From: Pseudomonas azadiae
GTDB lineage: Bacteria > Pseudomonadota > Gammaproteobacteria > Pseudomonadales > Pseudomonadaceae
Assembly (NCBI RefSeq): GCF_019145355.1
Contig: NZ_JAHSTY010000001.1
Span: 1,860,001 to 1,924,000 of the forward strand
Reading direction: 5' to 3'
DNA length: 64,000 nt
Shown here: positions 1-8,708 of the stretch, in pieces
How the letters are laid out: every line of letters begins with the position of its first letter
How positions within the stretch are numbered: position 1 is the stretch's first letter
Notes under the pieces: generated by a model
Told to the model about the DNA's origin: nothing
The model's input: only the letters and a program-made list of their open reading frames with translations
Database searches by the model: none
Made by a program: the position numbers and the translations under genes

Positions 1-46
1 GAATAACCCCCTGGCGCCCAATTCACTCTTGCGCCCGAATCACGAA

Positions 47-943
47 TCAGCAGGCATAGCGCGCCAGCTTGGCCTGGATAAAATCCAGGAAACACTGGAT
101 ACGCAACGCCAATTGCGAGTTACGGTAGAACACCGCGTGGATTGGCTGTCGGTAGCCACTGTTGAAGGTTTCCAGCACCGGCACCAAGCGCCCGGCGTCG
201 ATGTCGGCAGCGGTCATGAAGTTCGACAGGCAGCAGATGCCCTGCCCTTCCAGCGCCAGTTGGCGCACGGTTTCACCGCTGGACGCGGCGATGCCGGGCT
301 GGATCAGCCAGCGGTCGCCTTCCACATGACGCAGCGGCCAATGGTTGAGGGTTTCGGTCTGGGTAAACCCGAGCAGGGTGTGGTCCGCCAACTCGGCGAC
401 CGTGGTCGGCGTGCCGTGTTGCTCAAGGTAATCGGGGCTGGCGAGGATATGCAGCGGCGTACAGCCAAGGGAGCGCGCATGCAGGGTGGAGTCGGCCAGG
501 GCACCGATGCGAATGGCGATATCGGTGCTTTGCTCGAGCAGGTCGATGATCACGTCATCGCTGTTCAGCTCCAGTTGAATGTCGGGGTAGAGGCGGCGAA
601 ACTCGGCGATGTACGGCACGATGCCATGCAACATGAACGGTACCGCGGCGTTGATGCGCAGGCGCCCGGCGGGTTTTTTCTGGCGGGACGACAGGCGTTC
701 TTCCAGCTCATCCATTTGCGCCAGGATCGCCTTGGCCTGCTCGAAGAAGTACTTGCCCTCTTCGGTCAGGTCCATGCGCCGCGTGGTGCGGTTGATCAGC
801 GTGGTGTCGAGCTTGGCTTCCAGGCGCGACAAGGTGCGACTGACCGCGGACGGCGTCTGCCCGACCTGTTCCGCCGCTGCGGAGATCGAACCGCACTCGA
901 TCACGCTGACAAAGATCTGTAGCTCATCGGATCGGGCTTTCAC
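47..943 (-). CDS. LysR-family transcriptional regulator
   Basis: 298-residue protein with the LysR layout: an N-terminal winged helix-turn-helix (about residues 5-65, reading ISAAAEQVGQTPSAVSRTLS) followed by a periplasmic-binding-protein-like effector domain to the C-terminus. The start is a GTG at 943, preceded at 5-6 bases by a strong GAGGAG ribosome site. The gene lies 30 bases downstream of the MdaB-like reductase on the same strand, so the two are probably one transcript, and the regulator may control the reductase and itself. LysR regulators of quinone or nitro-compound reductases often sit like this, but the effector cannot be read from sequence. The family call is secure; the target is inferred. 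Confidence 0.9.
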   Translation of the reverse strand: MKARSDELQIFVSVIECGSISAAAEQVGQTPSAVSRTLSRLEAKLDTTLINRTTRRMDLTEEGKYFFEQAKAILAQMDELEERLSSRQKKPAGRLRINAAVPFMLHGIVPYIAEFRRLYPDIQLELNSDDVIIDLLEQSTDIAIRIGALADSTLHARSLGCTPLHILASPDYLEQHGTPTTVAELADHTLLGFTQTETLNHWPLRHVEGDRWLIQPGIAASSGETVRQLALEGQGICCLSNFMTAADIDAGRLVPVLETFNSGYRQPIHAVFYRNSQLALRIQCFLDFIQAKLARYAC

Positions 944-973
944 GGGCGCTCCTCGTTATCGGTTCAGCGCAGC

Positions 974-1564
974 TTACACCGAGAGATTGAACACCTGCGC
1001 CAGATGCTGCTCGTAGCGTGCCACGTCAGCTTCGATCGCCGGGCGCTTCATCACGTCAACGCAGAGGAAGGTTGGCAACGCGGTCATGCCGAGGAACTCG
1101 TGGGCCTTGTGGAACGGGAAGTACACCGCGTCCACGCCCTTGGCTTCAAAGAAGTCGCTCGGGTCGTCGAAGGCTTGCTGGGGCGCATTCCAGGTCAGCG
1201 ACAGCAGGTATTGCTTGCCCTGCACCAGGCCGCCGCTGCCGTACTTCTGCGAGGCATCGGAACGTGTGCGGCCATCGCTGGCGTACAGGCTGCCGTGGCC
1301 TTCGGTGAAGACTTCGTCGATGTACTTCTTCACGATCCACGGCGCGCCCATCCACCAGCCGGGCATCTGGTAGATGATCACGTCGGCCCAGAGGAATTTG
1401 GCGACCTCTTCGGCGACGTCATAGCCTTCGTCGATGTGGGTGATTTTGACGTCGATGCCGCCACGGTCCAGCACAGCCAAGGCGGCGTCATGCAAGGTGC
1501 TGTTGTAGCGACCGTCGGAGTGGGCGAACTGTTTGCCGCCGTTGAGCAGGAGTACTTTTTTCAT
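974..1564 (-). CDS. mdaB: NAD(P)H-dependent flavin oxidoreductase, MdaB-like
   Basis: 196 residues, the usual length for MdaB (modulator of drug activity B), an FAD-containing NADPH:quinone reductase with a flavodoxin-like fold. Visible features are the N-terminal strand and loop MKKVLLLNGGKQFAHSDGRY, the flavin-side stretch IIYQMPGWWMGAPWIVKKYI (about residues 64-83) and SLTWNAPQQAF further on. Known members make two-electron reductions of quinones and so limit redox cycling. There is no signal peptide, so it is cytosolic. It is followed by the LysR gene on the same strand and preceded by the TSUP exporter gene, also on the minus strand, with about 115 bases between that could hold its promoter. 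The exact substrate is unknown; other small quinone reductases of the same fold are the alternative. Confidence 0.8.
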   Translation of the reverse strand: MKKVLLLNGGKQFAHSDGRYNSTLHDAALAVLDRGGIDVKITHIDEGYDVAEEVAKFLWADVIIYQMPGWWMGAPWIVKKYIDEVFTEGHGSLYASDGRTRSDASQKYGSGGLVQGKQYLLSLTWNAPQQAFDDPSDFFEAKGVDAVYFPFHKAHEFLGMTALPTFLCVDVMKRPAIEADVARYEQHLAQVFNLSV

Positions 1565-1679
1565 GGGGGGTATCCAGAAGTGAAAATGTCTGGACGCAGA
1601 CTATCGACATTGCCCCGTCGGAATAAGCGACGGCACGGCAAAATACCTTTGACCGGAATGCACGAATGCTCGGCTATTG

Positions 1680-2444
1680 TTAACCGTTGATCAGCAGATG
1701 ACCGCCCAGCAGCGCCATGCCGATGAAGAATACCCGCTTGAATAACGCCGCACTGATGCGCTGGCGCACCACTTGGCCAAGCCACATCCCCAGCAGAGCC
1801 GGCACCAGCGCCAGCAGCGACGCGTTGATTTCACCCGCGCCCAGGCTGCCGAGCCAGGCCAACCCGGCAGCGAGCGCCAGGGTGGACACACTGAACGACA
1901 GCCCCAGCGCCTGCACCAACTGATCGCGGTTCAGCCCCAACGCTTGCAGATAGGGCACGGCCGGGATCACGAACACACCGGTCGCCGAGGTAATGATGCC
2001 CGTGATCACGCCACACACGGGGCCCAGCCAGCGTTCGGCTTCGGGCGCCACTCTGAACGAGGGCAGGAACAATCCGCTGAGTGCATAGGCCAGCAGTGCC
2101 CCGCCCAGCGCATGGACCGCCCAGCCACCGCCGTCCATGCCCAGCCACAACGTGCCCAGCCCGGTGCCGAGAAAAATCAGCAGGAGCATGGGCCACAGGC
2201 GTCTGACCAGTCCACGCAGATGGCCGCCGAACGCCAGTTGCCAGAGGTTGGTAACCGTCGACGGGATGATCAGCAATGCCGCTGCCTGTGCCGGCAGCAT
2301 AGCCAGGCCGAGCAACCCCATGGCGATCGTCGGCAGGCCCAGGCCGATCACACCCTTGACGGTACCGGCCAGCAGGAAGGTGCCGATCACCAGCAGGGTC
2401 AGGGCGGGGCCAATGGTTTGGTAAAAGCCGAGGAAGGTATTCAT
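1680..2444 (-). CDS. TSUP-family (TauE/SafE) membrane transporter
   Basis: 254 residues with about eight hydrophobic segments and the two-fold repeated organisation of the TauE/SafE family; the glycine-rich first half (GTVKGVIGLGLPTIAMGLLG) and the matching second-half segment (GVITGIITSATGVFVIPAVP) are typical. Members export or import small sulfonates, sulfite or other organic anions across the inner membrane. I chose the ATG at 2444 because the hydrophobic protein starts there; the longer open frame upstream runs into REP repeat sequence. A LysR regulator is transcribed divergently from 2633, with a REPIN in the gap, so that regulator is a candidate controller. The substrate cannot be assigned. 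Confidence 0.85.
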   Translation of the reverse strand: MNTFLGFYQTIGPALTLLVIGTFLLAGTVKGVIGLGLPTIAMGLLGLAMLPAQAAALLIIPSTVTNLWQLAFGGHLRGLVRRLWPMLLLIFLGTGLGTLWLGMDGGGWAVHALGGALLAYALSGLFLPSFRVAPEAERWLGPVCGVITGIITSATGVFVIPAVPYLQALGLNRDQLVQALGLSFSVSTLALAAGLAWLGSLGAGEINASLLALVPALLGMWLGQVVRQRISAALFKRVFFIGMALLGGHLLING

Positions 2445-2528
2445 CGGCTCATTGTGAGGCTTGCGAGTGAGGCGTGAAATTCGCCATATACTGAGGCAGA
2501 CTCTTGTTTTGCATGAGGCTGAATGATC

Positions 2529-2600
2529 ATCGCAGGCAAGCCAGCTCCCACACTTGGATGTATTCACACGTCAAAATGTGGGAGCTGGCTTGCCTGCGAT
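2529..2600. repeat. REPIN, type A (paired inverted REPs)
   Basis: Two inverted 23-base REP arms (one strand reads GTGGGAGCTGGCTTGCCTGC plus GAT) flank a short spacer. The arms are perfect inverted copies (2529-2551 and 2578-2600). It lies in the gap between the divergent TSUP exporter and LysR genes. Such paired palindromes are non-autonomous elements moved by RAYT transposases encoded elsewhere in Pseudomonas genomes. Confidence 0.9.
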
Positions 2601-2632
2601 GAGGCCAGTCCCGCCACCCGAGAAGCTCAACC

Positions 2633-3529
2633 ATGCACTTTGACCTGATCGACCTGCGCCTCTATCTACACACCCTCGACACCGGCAACATCACCGCCGG
2701 CGCGGCCCGCAGTCACCTCTCCCTGGCCGCCGCCAGCGCGCGCATCCGCGCCATGGAAGCCGCGCTGGGCATCGAATGCCTCGAACGCGGCCGCCGCGGC
2801 GTCACGCCAACCGCCGCCGGCAAGGCCCTGGCCCGTCACGCGCGGCTGTTGCTGCAACAGGCCGAGCATCTGCAACAAGACCTGGCCGAATACGCCAAAG
2901 GCATCAAAGGCCAGGTGCGCCTGCTGTGCAACACCACGGCCTTGAGCGAATACCTGCCGGAATTGCTCGCGCAGTTCCTGCGCGAGCACCCCAACCTCGA
3001 TATCGACCTGCAAGAGTTGCCGAGCCTGCGCATCACCCAAGCGTTACGCCAGGGCACGGCCGACCTCGGGATTATCTCCGATGCGGTCGACACCCATGGC
3101 TTACAGACCCTGCCCTTTCGCGATGACCCGCTGGTGCTGATCATGCCGCTGAACCATCCTCTCACCGCGCAACCCGCGAGTTTTATCGACAGCCTGCAAC
3201 ACGACTACGTGGGTCTGGCTACCCACAGTGCGCTGGCGGTGTATCTGGAAGAACAAGCATTGCACGCCGGGTTCCGTCTGCAGACACGCATACGTGCCGA
3301 CGGTTTTGATGGGTTGATTCGCATGGTTGCCGGCGGCGCAGGCCTGGGCATCGTGCCCCAGGCCGCACTGGAACGCTGGCCGGCAGAGCGCCGCTTCAAG
3401 ACCCAGCCGCTCAATGAGGACTGGGCCTGCCGCACCCTGCTACTCGCTGCGCGCTCGTTCGAACAATTGCCTGCCTACGCCAGAGCCTTGCTCGACGCCC
3501 TGGCCCGGCCCTTGCGGAAAAACCCGTAA
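2633..3529 (+). CDS. LysR-family transcriptional regulator
   Basis: 298 residues: N-terminal winged helix-turn-helix (NITAGAARSHLSLAAASARI, about residues 18-37) with the LysR signature RIRAMEAALGIECLERGRRG, then a substrate-binding-like regulatory domain with the usual V-L-I-MPLNHPL strand. It is divergent from the TSUP transporter, the classic arrangement in which a LysR protein controls the neighbouring gene from the shared region. Its last 55 bases overlap the 3' end of the broken permease read from the other strand. Family is certain; target and effector are inferred. Confidence 0.88.
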   Translation: MHFDLIDLRLYLHTLDTGNITAGAARSHLSLAAASARIRAMEAALGIECLERGRRGVTPTAAGKALARHARLLLQQAEHLQQDLAEYAKGIKGQVRLLCNTTALSEYLPELLAQFLREHPNLDIDLQELPSLRITQALRQGTADLGIISDAVDTHGLQTLPFRDDPLVLIMPLNHPLTAQPASFIDSLQHDYVGLATHSALAVYLEEQALHAGFRLQTRIRADGFDGLIRMVAGGAGLGIVPQAALERWPAERRFKTQPLNEDWACRTLLLAARSFEQLPAYARALLDALARPLRKNP

Positions 3530-4157
3530 TACACCGCCGACAGAATCAGCAGGAACGGCACGCCGAACACCAAGGTCATTTTGAACGCATCGGTAAAGTA
3601 GGTGGTGATCATCACCGCACCCATCAGTACCAGGCCCAACAGGGTGCTGTAGGGAAACAGGCGCAGCTGGAACGACAACGTCACGCCGCCATGACGGCGG
3701 CGGTAGCAGCGGAAGAACAGGTGCGTCAGGAAGATCATGAACCAGGTGAAGATCGCGCCAAACATCGAGATCGCCATCATCAGGGTAAACGAGCTCTGCG
3801 GATAAACCACATTGAGCACGGTCGCCAGGGCGATCCCCGAGCTGGACAGCAACAACGCGTTCAGTGGAATGCCGCTCTTGCTCAACGCGCCCATGGACTT
3901 GGGTGCAAACCCTGCGCGGGACAGGCTGAACATCATGCGCGTGGTGATATAGAGCTGGCTGTTCATCGCCGACAGCGCCGCGATCAGGATCACGAAATTC
4001 ATCACCCCGGTGGCGCCGGGAATGCCTAGGGTCTGCATCACCGTGACAAACGGGCTCTGGGTCTGCCCGGCCTGGTTCCATGGCACGATGGGAGCTGGCG
4101 CCGCAGGCCCAGTTCGCGGTGGGTGATCTCTGCAAAACCGTTGTCTGGCGTGGTCAC
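3475..4157 (-). pseudogene. Amino-acid permease remnant with internal deletion (kynP-like position)
   Basis: The C-terminal part of an APC-superfamily amino-acid permease is open from about 4086 to 3475 (roughly 203 residues, starting VPWNQAGQTQSPFVTVMQTL, with about five membrane helices and an FFRKGR tail). A normal family member is about 460 residues, like the intact permease at 14022. Upstream, a GTG at 4157 with an AAAGGGG ribosome site opens a typical permease N-terminus (VTTPDNGFAEITHRELGLRR), which then meets the C-terminal part in a different frame near 4090-4100. An internal segment of roughly 700-750 bases therefore appears to be missing, with a frameshift at the junction. The gene lies directly downstream of kynU on the same strand; in P. 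aeruginosa a permease (PA2079) occupies that place. Probably non-functional. Confidence 0.8.
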
Positions 4158-4204
4158 GTGGAGTGCCCCTTTATTATTGTGATGGTGACGGTTGACACTG
4201 CCCT

Positions 4205-4232
4205 TGTGGGCGCTGGCTTGCCTGCGCCCACA
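4205..4232. repeat. Degenerate single REP forming a hairpin
   Basis: A 9-base inverted repeat (TGTGGGCGC / GCGCCCACA) around the loop TGGCTTGCCT. The centre matches the core of the type-A REP arms seen elsewhere in the window, but the flanks have changed so that this single arm is now a self-complementary hairpin. It lies between the stop of kynU and the broken permease and could act as a weak 3' stabiliser of the kynU message. Confidence 0.65.
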
Positions 4233-4249
4233 TTTGATGTGCGTGGCGC

Positions 4250-5500
4250 TTAAGTGACGCTATTGCGCACTTTGAATTGCGGCTGGTCCCAGGCGCGTTT
4301 GTCGAGGATGTCGCCAAGGATTTCCACCGCGTCCCATATTTCGGTAAAGCTTGTGTACAACGGCGTAAAACCAAAGCGCATGATGCGCGGCTCGCGATAA
4401 TCACCAATCACCCCACGGGCTATCAGGGCCTGGATCACCGCATAACCTTCGGGATGCTCGAAACTCACATGGCTGCCGCGCCTGGCGTGCTCACGCGGGG
4501 TGATCAACGCCAGGCCATGGGCGGCGCAGCGCGTTTCCACCCGCGCGATAAACAGGTCGGTCAACGCCAGAGACTTACTGCGCACACTCGCCATATCGGT
4601 CTGCTCGAAAATCTCCAGGCCGCACTCCGCCATGGCCAGCGAGGTGATCGGCTGGGTGCCGCACAGGTAGCGCGCAATGCCGGCGCTCGGTGCGTAACTC
4701 GATTCCATGGCGAACTGGCGGGTGTGCCCGAACCAGCCTGACAGCGGCTGGCGCACCTCATCCACCAGCGCCGGGTTGACCCACACAAACGCTTGGGAAC
4801 CCGGGCCGCCGTTGAGGTATTTGTAGGTGCAGCCAATTGCATAATCGACGCCGGCCTGATGCAGATCGATGGGCACCGCGCCCGCCGAGTGCGCCAAATC
4901 CCAGATACTCAAGGCGCCGCACTCATGACTCAGGGCCGTCAGCGCCTGCATGTCGTACAGGTAGCCGGTCTTGTAGTTGACGTGGGTCAGCATCACCACC
5001 GCAACGTCCTGGTCGATAGCCTGGGGCAACTCGGCCGGGCTGTTCACCAGGCGCAGGGAATAGCCCTGTTGCAGCAACTCGGCCAGGCCTTCGGCGATAT
5101 ACAGGTCGGTGGGAAAGTTGCTCGCCTCGCTGACGATCACCTTACGGGCAGGCGCACGCTGGCGCTGCAGGGTCAACGCGGCGCTGAGCACTTTGAACAG
5201 GTTGATCGAAGTGGTATCGGTGATCACCACTTCGCCGTCATGCGCCCCAATCAGCGGAGCCAGGCGATCGCCGAGGCGCTGGGACAAGTGCGCCCAACCA
5301 GCGCTGTTCCAGCTGCGAATCAAGCCATTGCCCCATTCCTGCGTGATCACCTGTTGCGCCCGCGCCAACGATGCCACGGGGCGTGCGCCGAGGGAATTGC
5401 CGTCGAGGTAAATCACCCCTTGCGGCAAGGCGAACTGATGCCGCAGGGGCGCCAGCGGGTCCTGAGCATCGAGAGCTTGGCAATGGCTTCGTTCAATCAT
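4250..5500 (-). CDS. kynU: Kynureninase
   Basis: 416 residues, the family length. KynU is a cytosolic PLP enzyme that splits L-kynurenine into anthranilate and L-alanine. Visible: YLDGNSLG near residue 31, the aspartate of IWDLAHSAG (about 201) that holds the pyridine nitrogen, and the PLP lysine in [12 protein letters not shown], which I count as Lys227, the position known for Pseudomonas kynureninase. It is divergent from kynR (an Lrp-type regulator); the 144-base gap carries a 12-base motif shared with the kynB promoter. Downstream lies a broken permease. An A-rich stretch (ACAAAAACC, 5511-5519) sits just upstream of the ribosome site on the coding strand. Confidence 0.97.
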   Translation of the reverse strand: MIERSHCQALDAQDPLAPLRHQFALPQGVIYLDGNSLGARPVASLARAQQVITQEWGNGLIRSWNSAGWAHLSQRLGDRLAPLIGAHDGEVVITDTTSINLFKVLSAALTLQRQRAPARKVIVSEASNFPTDLYIAEGLAELLQQGYSLRLVNSPAELPQAIDQDVAVVMLTHVNYKTGYLYDMQALTALSHECGALSIWDLAHSAGAVPIDLHQAGVDYAIGCTYKYLNGGPGSQAFVWVNPALVDEVRQPLSGWFGHTRQFAMESSYAPSAGIARYLCGTQPITSLAMAECGLEIFEQTDMASVRSKSLALTDLFIARVETRCAAHGLALITPREHARRGSHVSFEHPEGYAVIQALIARGVIGDYREPRIMRFGFTPLYTSFTEIWDAVEILGDILDKRAWDQPQFKVRNSVT

Positions 5501-5557
5501 GGGGCGGTCCTGGTTTTTGTCAGTGACGATGGACCAAATAATGAACGAACATTTACA

Positions 5558-5569
5558 GAATTTTCGTGC
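5558..5569 (+). promoter_or_regulatory. Candidate KynR operator (kynU side)
   Basis: The sequence GAATTTTCGTGC lies 58-69 bases upstream of the kynU start. The same 12-mer with one change (GAATTTTCTTGC) lies 50-61 bases upstream of kynB at 17125, in the same orientation relative to its gene. Shared sequence at near-equal distance from two co-functional operons suggests a common regulator site, most simply KynR. Confidence 0.5.
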
Positions 5570-5603
5570 AAAGTGGTGCGTAAGCGGCTAATTAAGCTGT
5601 AGG

Positions 5604-5615
5604 AAATTCGAATTT
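5604..5615. promoter_or_regulatory. Perfect 12-base palindrome upstream of kynR
   Basis: AAATTCGAATTT is a perfect palindrome 30 bases upstream of the kynR start, in the kynU/kynR gap. AT-rich palindromes are typical Lrp/AsnC recognition sites, so this may be the autoregulatory site of kynR. Inference only. Confidence 0.4.
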
Positions 5616-5644
5616 AACCTCCAAATACGCGGATTTATGCCAAC

Positions 5645-6118
5645 ATGATTCTCGACGCCACCGACCTGCGCCTCCTGCATTTCCTGCAACAGGATGGCCG
5701 CATCAGCAACCAGGAACTGGCGGAGAAAGTCGCGCTGTCACCCTCCGCTTGCCTGCGCCGCCTGCGTCTGCTGGAAAGCGAAGGTGTCATCAGCGGCTAC
5801 CGTGCGGTGCTCAATGCCGAGCAGTTGGGAATAGAGCTGGAGGCCATCGTCCACCTGTCGTTGCGCCAGGATGTGGAGGATTGGCATGAGACGTTTATCA
5901 AGAAGGTGCAGGGCTGGCCGGAAGTGGCCAGTGCTTATGTGATCACCGGTGCGAGCAACTATGTGCTGCGGGTGCAGGCGCGGAATTTGAAGCATTTTTC
6001 GGACTTCATCGTGAACCACCTGAACCGTACGGCGGGGGTGATGGATATACGCTCGGAGATTGTGTTGCAGAAGATCAAGGATAGGGATGAGGTTTTGGAT
6101 CTGGTCATCCGCAAATAG
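5645..6118 (+). CDS. kynR: Lrp/AsnC-family regulator of kynurenine genes
   Basis: 157 residues: N-terminal helix-turn-helix (RISNQELAEKVALSPSACLR, about residues 19-38) and a C-terminal ligand-binding alpha-beta (RAM) domain. Divergent from kynU, exactly as kynR is placed in P. aeruginosa and P. fluorescens, where it activates the kyn genes in response to kynurenine. Proteins of this family form octamers that wrap DNA. It is followed directly by a REPIN and then by the convergent end of catA. Family certain; the KynR identity rests on position. Confidence 0.9.
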   Translation: MILDATDLRLLHFLQQDGRISNQELAEKVALSPSACLRRLRLLESEGVISGYRAVLNAEQLGIELEAIVHLSLRQDVEDWHETFIKKVQGWPEVASAYVITGASNYVLRVQARNLKHFSDFIVNHLNRTAGVMDIRSEIVLQKIKDRDEVLDLVIRK

Positions 6119-6138
6119 CACCAACGCCACAAAGTTCT

Positions 6139-6208
6139 GTGGGAGCTGGCTTGCCTGCGATAGCTAGGGTGGATTCACCGCCGCTATCGCAGGCAAGCCA
6201 GCTCCCAC
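6139..6208. repeat. REPIN, type A
   Basis: Perfect inverted 23-base arms at 6139-6161 and 6186-6208 around a 24-base loop. It fills the gap between the convergent 3' ends of kynR and catA, where it would form a stem in both transcripts. Confidence 0.9.
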
Positions 6209-6220
6209 GTTTAACCGCGT

Positions 6221-7150
6221 TCAGTCCTCGAGCGCGCGGACTCGCTGCATGCGCTTTTGCTCTGCTGGTACATCAGCCAACTGCAGTTCAAAGTCAAAAT
6301 CAATCTGCGCAAAGCGCCCTTGCACGCCGAATTCCCGCGCCAGTTGCTGATCGTCACTGAAGCGAATCTCGGCGATCAATTCATCCCGCGTCGCGTAGGC
6401 AAAATCATCATGCAGGTACGGGTCATCCGAGAGGTTGATCTGCGTGGTCAGGTGGCGATGCCCCGCTGCCGAAATGAAGAAATGAATATGCGCCGGCCGC
6501 TGCCCGTGGCGCCCGAGTTGATCGAGCAGCTGCTGGGTCGGCCCGGTTGGAGGACAGCCGTAACCCGACGGCACGATGCTGCGAAAACGGTAGTTGCCCT
6601 GGGCATCGGTCTCGATGCGCCGGCGCAGGTTGAACTCCGATTGCGTCGGGTCAAACCACGAATACGTGCCGCCGGTATTGGCCTGCCATACATCGACAAT
6701 CGCCCCCGCCAACGGCTTGCCCTCGGTGTCACGCACTTGCCCGCGCATGAACAGCGGCACCGCGTCGTCCTTGCCATCATCCAGCCGCGCCTCGTACTTC
6801 GACAGCGGCGCACCGGCCACGTACAACGGGCCTTCGATGGTGCGCGGCGTGCCGCCAGACTTGCCGGCTTGCTCGTCGGCGGCGTCCATCAGCAGGTCCA
6901 GGTAATGCTCCAGGCCCAACCCGGCGGCGAGCAAACCCGCCTCTTGGTTTTTGCCCAGTTCGTTGAGGTAGTTGACCGCCTTCCAGAACTCTTCCGGGGT
7001 CACCTCCAGGTCTTCAATGATGTTCACAGTGTCGCGCAGGATCCGGTAGATCAGCGCCTTGGTGCGCGGGTTACCGGCGTCATTGAGGTTACCGCTGGCT
7101 TGTTCGAGAAACTGTTGGGCTTGGGCAGTCTGGAACAGTCGGATGGACAT
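6221..7150 (-). CDS. catA: Catechol 1,2-dioxygenase
   Basis: 309 residues. Intradiol, Fe(III)-dependent enzyme that opens catechol to cis,cis-muconate. The N-terminal helical dimerisation domain (about residues 1-100) is followed by the beta-barrel with the iron ligands: a tyrosine in GTYSWFD, a tyrosine in SGYGCPP, and two histidines in RPAHIHFF. Last gene of catBCA, 41 bases after catC. The leader contains AATAATGACAAGA on the coding strand just before the ribosome site, similar to the A-rich motifs bound by Hfq/Crc. It acts on catechol made by AntABC. Chlorocatechol dioxygenase is the only close alternative, and the operon argues against it. Confidence 0.97.
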   Translation of the reverse strand: MSIRLFQTAQAQQFLEQASGNLNDAGNPRTKALIYRILRDTVNIIEDLEVTPEEFWKAVNYLNELGKNQEAGLLAAGLGLEHYLDLLMDAADEQAGKSGGTPRTIEGPLYVAGAPLSKYEARLDDGKDDAVPLFMRGQVRDTEGKPLAGAIVDVWQANTGGTYSWFDPTQSEFNLRRRIETDAQGNYRFRSIVPSGYGCPPTGPTQQLLDQLGRHGQRPAHIHFFISAAGHRHLTTQINLSDDPYLHDDFAYATRDELIAEIRFSDDQQLAREFGVQGRFAQIDFDFELQLADVPAEQKRMQRVRALED

Positions 7151-7191
7151 GGTGCATTCCTCATCTTGTCATTATTGGGCGTGTGACCGGC

Positions 7192-7482
7192 TTAACGGTC
7201 GTCCTCGTGGATCGACGAAGGGTGCCGGCACAAGCCATTCACTTCGAGGGTCATGTAGGGGAACAGTGGCAGTTGCATCAGCAGGTCGTGCAGGCCTTGC
7301 ACGCTGTCGACGTCAAATACGCTGTAGTTGGCGTAGTGCCCGGCGATGCGCCACAGATGGCGCCATTTGCCCTCTTGTTGCAGACGCTGCGCCAGGGCTT
7401 TCTCATCGGCCTTGAGGCTGGCTGCACGCTCGGGGTTCATGTCGACGGGCAGGTTCACGGTCATTTTTACGTGGAACAACAT
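7192..7482 (-). CDS. catC: Muconolactone delta-isomerase
   Basis: 96 residues, the family length. Converts muconolactone to beta-ketoadipate enol-lactone. The start MLFHVKMTVNLPVDMNPERA and the tail LEVNGLCRHPSSIHEDDR are characteristic. The protein is a small alpha-beta barrel that forms decamers in known members. It lies between catB (12 bases upstream) and catA (41 bases downstream), all on the minus strand. Confidence 0.96.
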   Translation of the reverse strand: MLFHVKMTVNLPVDMNPERAASLKADEKALAQRLQQEGKWRHLWRIAGHYANYSVFDVDSVQGLHDLLMQLPLFPYMTLEVNGLCRHPSSIHEDDR

Positions 7483-7494
7483 GGCAGGCGCCTC

Positions 7495-8622
7495 TTAGTG
7501 TGTGTCACGACGGAAGAACGCCAGGCGCTCCTCATCGATGGCCAGGCCCAGGCCCGGTGCGGTGGAGACATGCAGATGGAAATCGCGGTACACCAGCGGC
7601 TCGGTGAGGATGTCTTCGGTCAGCAGCAGTGGGCCGAACAGTTCGGTGTCCCACGCCAGTTTGTTCAGCGTGAGAAAAGCATGCGCCGAAGCCAGGGTGC
7701 CGATGCCCCCTTCGAGCATGGTGCCGCCGTACAGCCCGATCCCCGCCGCCTCGGCGATCGCCGCCGTGCGCAACACCGCGCGCGGGCCGCCGTTCTTGGC
7801 GATCTTGAGGGCGAACACCGAGGCCGCACCTTCGCGGGCCAGGTTGAAGGCGTCCTCGACACACTCGATGGACTCATCCGCCATGATCGGCGCCGGGCTG
7901 GACCGGTTGAGTCGCGCCATGCCGCCGCGATTGTTGCGTGAAATCGGCTGCTCGATCAGGTCGATACCGTTGTCGCCCAGCACCTGGCAGGCGCGCAATG
8001 CAACCGCTTCATCCCACGCCTGGTTGACGTCGACGCGCACACTCGCACGCTCGCCCAGGGCTTTTTTGATCGCGATCACATGGGCCAGGTCGTGGCTGAC
8101 GTCGCCGGCGCCGATCTTCAGTTTGAAAATGCGGTGGCGGCGCAGGTCGAGCATCTTTTCGGCTTCGGCAATGTCCTTTTCGGTGTTGCCGCTCGCCAGG
8201 GTCCAGGCCACCGGCAACGCGTCGCGCACGCGGCCGCCGAGCAGTTCGCTGACCGGCAGGCCCAGGCGTTTGCCCTGCGCATCAAGCAAGGCGCTTTCGA
8301 TACCGGACTTGGCAAAGGTGTTGCCGCGAATACTGCGCTCCAGGCGCAACATGGCTGCGTTGATATTGCTGGCATCCTGGCCGATCAGCAGCGGCGCGAA
8401 GTGGCGGTCGATGTTGACCTTGATGCTGTCGGGGCTTTCATTGCCGTAGCTCAGGCCGCCGATGGTGGTGGCTTCGCCGATGCCTTCGATGCCGTCGGCG
8501 CAGCGCAGGCGGATGATCACCAGCGTCTGGTTCTGCATCGTGTGCATCGCCAGCTTGTGTGGGCGAATGGTGGGAAGGTCAACAATGAGGCTGTCGATCG
8601 ACTCGATGGTGCAAATCGGCAT
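7495..8622 (-). CDS. catB: Muconate cycloisomerase
   Basis: 375 residues from the ATG at 8622 (MPICTIESIDSLIVDLPTIR), the family length; open frame continues upstream but through the divergent catR. Enolase-superfamily enzyme, Mn-dependent, cyclising cis,cis-muconate to (+)-muconolactone. Visible: KLKIGAG with the first catalytic lysine (about 168), VDVNQAWDE with a metal aspartate, LIEQPISRNN with a metal glutamate, and MADESIE. First gene of catBCA; divergent from catR with a 114-base control region. Confidence 0.97.
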   Translation of the reverse strand: MPICTIESIDSLIVDLPTIRPHKLAMHTMQNQTLVIIRLRCADGIEGIGEATTIGGLSYGNESPDSIKVNIDRHFAPLLIGQDASNINAAMLRLERSIRGNTFAKSGIESALLDAQGKRLGLPVSELLGGRVRDALPVAWTLASGNTEKDIAEAEKMLDLRRHRIFKLKIGAGDVSHDLAHVIAIKKALGERASVRVDVNQAWDEAVALRACQVLGDNGIDLIEQPISRNNRGGMARLNRSSPAPIMADESIECVEDAFNLAREGAASVFALKIAKNGGPRAVLRTAAIAEAAGIGLYGGTMLEGGIGTLASAHAFLTLNKLAWDTELFGPLLLTEDILTEPLVYRDFHLHVSTAPGLGLAIDEERLAFFRRDTH

Positions 8623-8708
8623 GGCGATATCCGCTGGGTTCTTTTCAGGTTTGAGCCGATTCTGTGCCGTATTTTCAAAGGCTTCCAATATAGAATGGGT
8701 TTCGAGCA

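Noticed and set aside
1680..2567. Longer form of the TSUP protein starting at 2567
   Set aside because: The extra N-terminus is translated REPIN sequence and is not hydrophobic; the ATG at 2444 fits the family.
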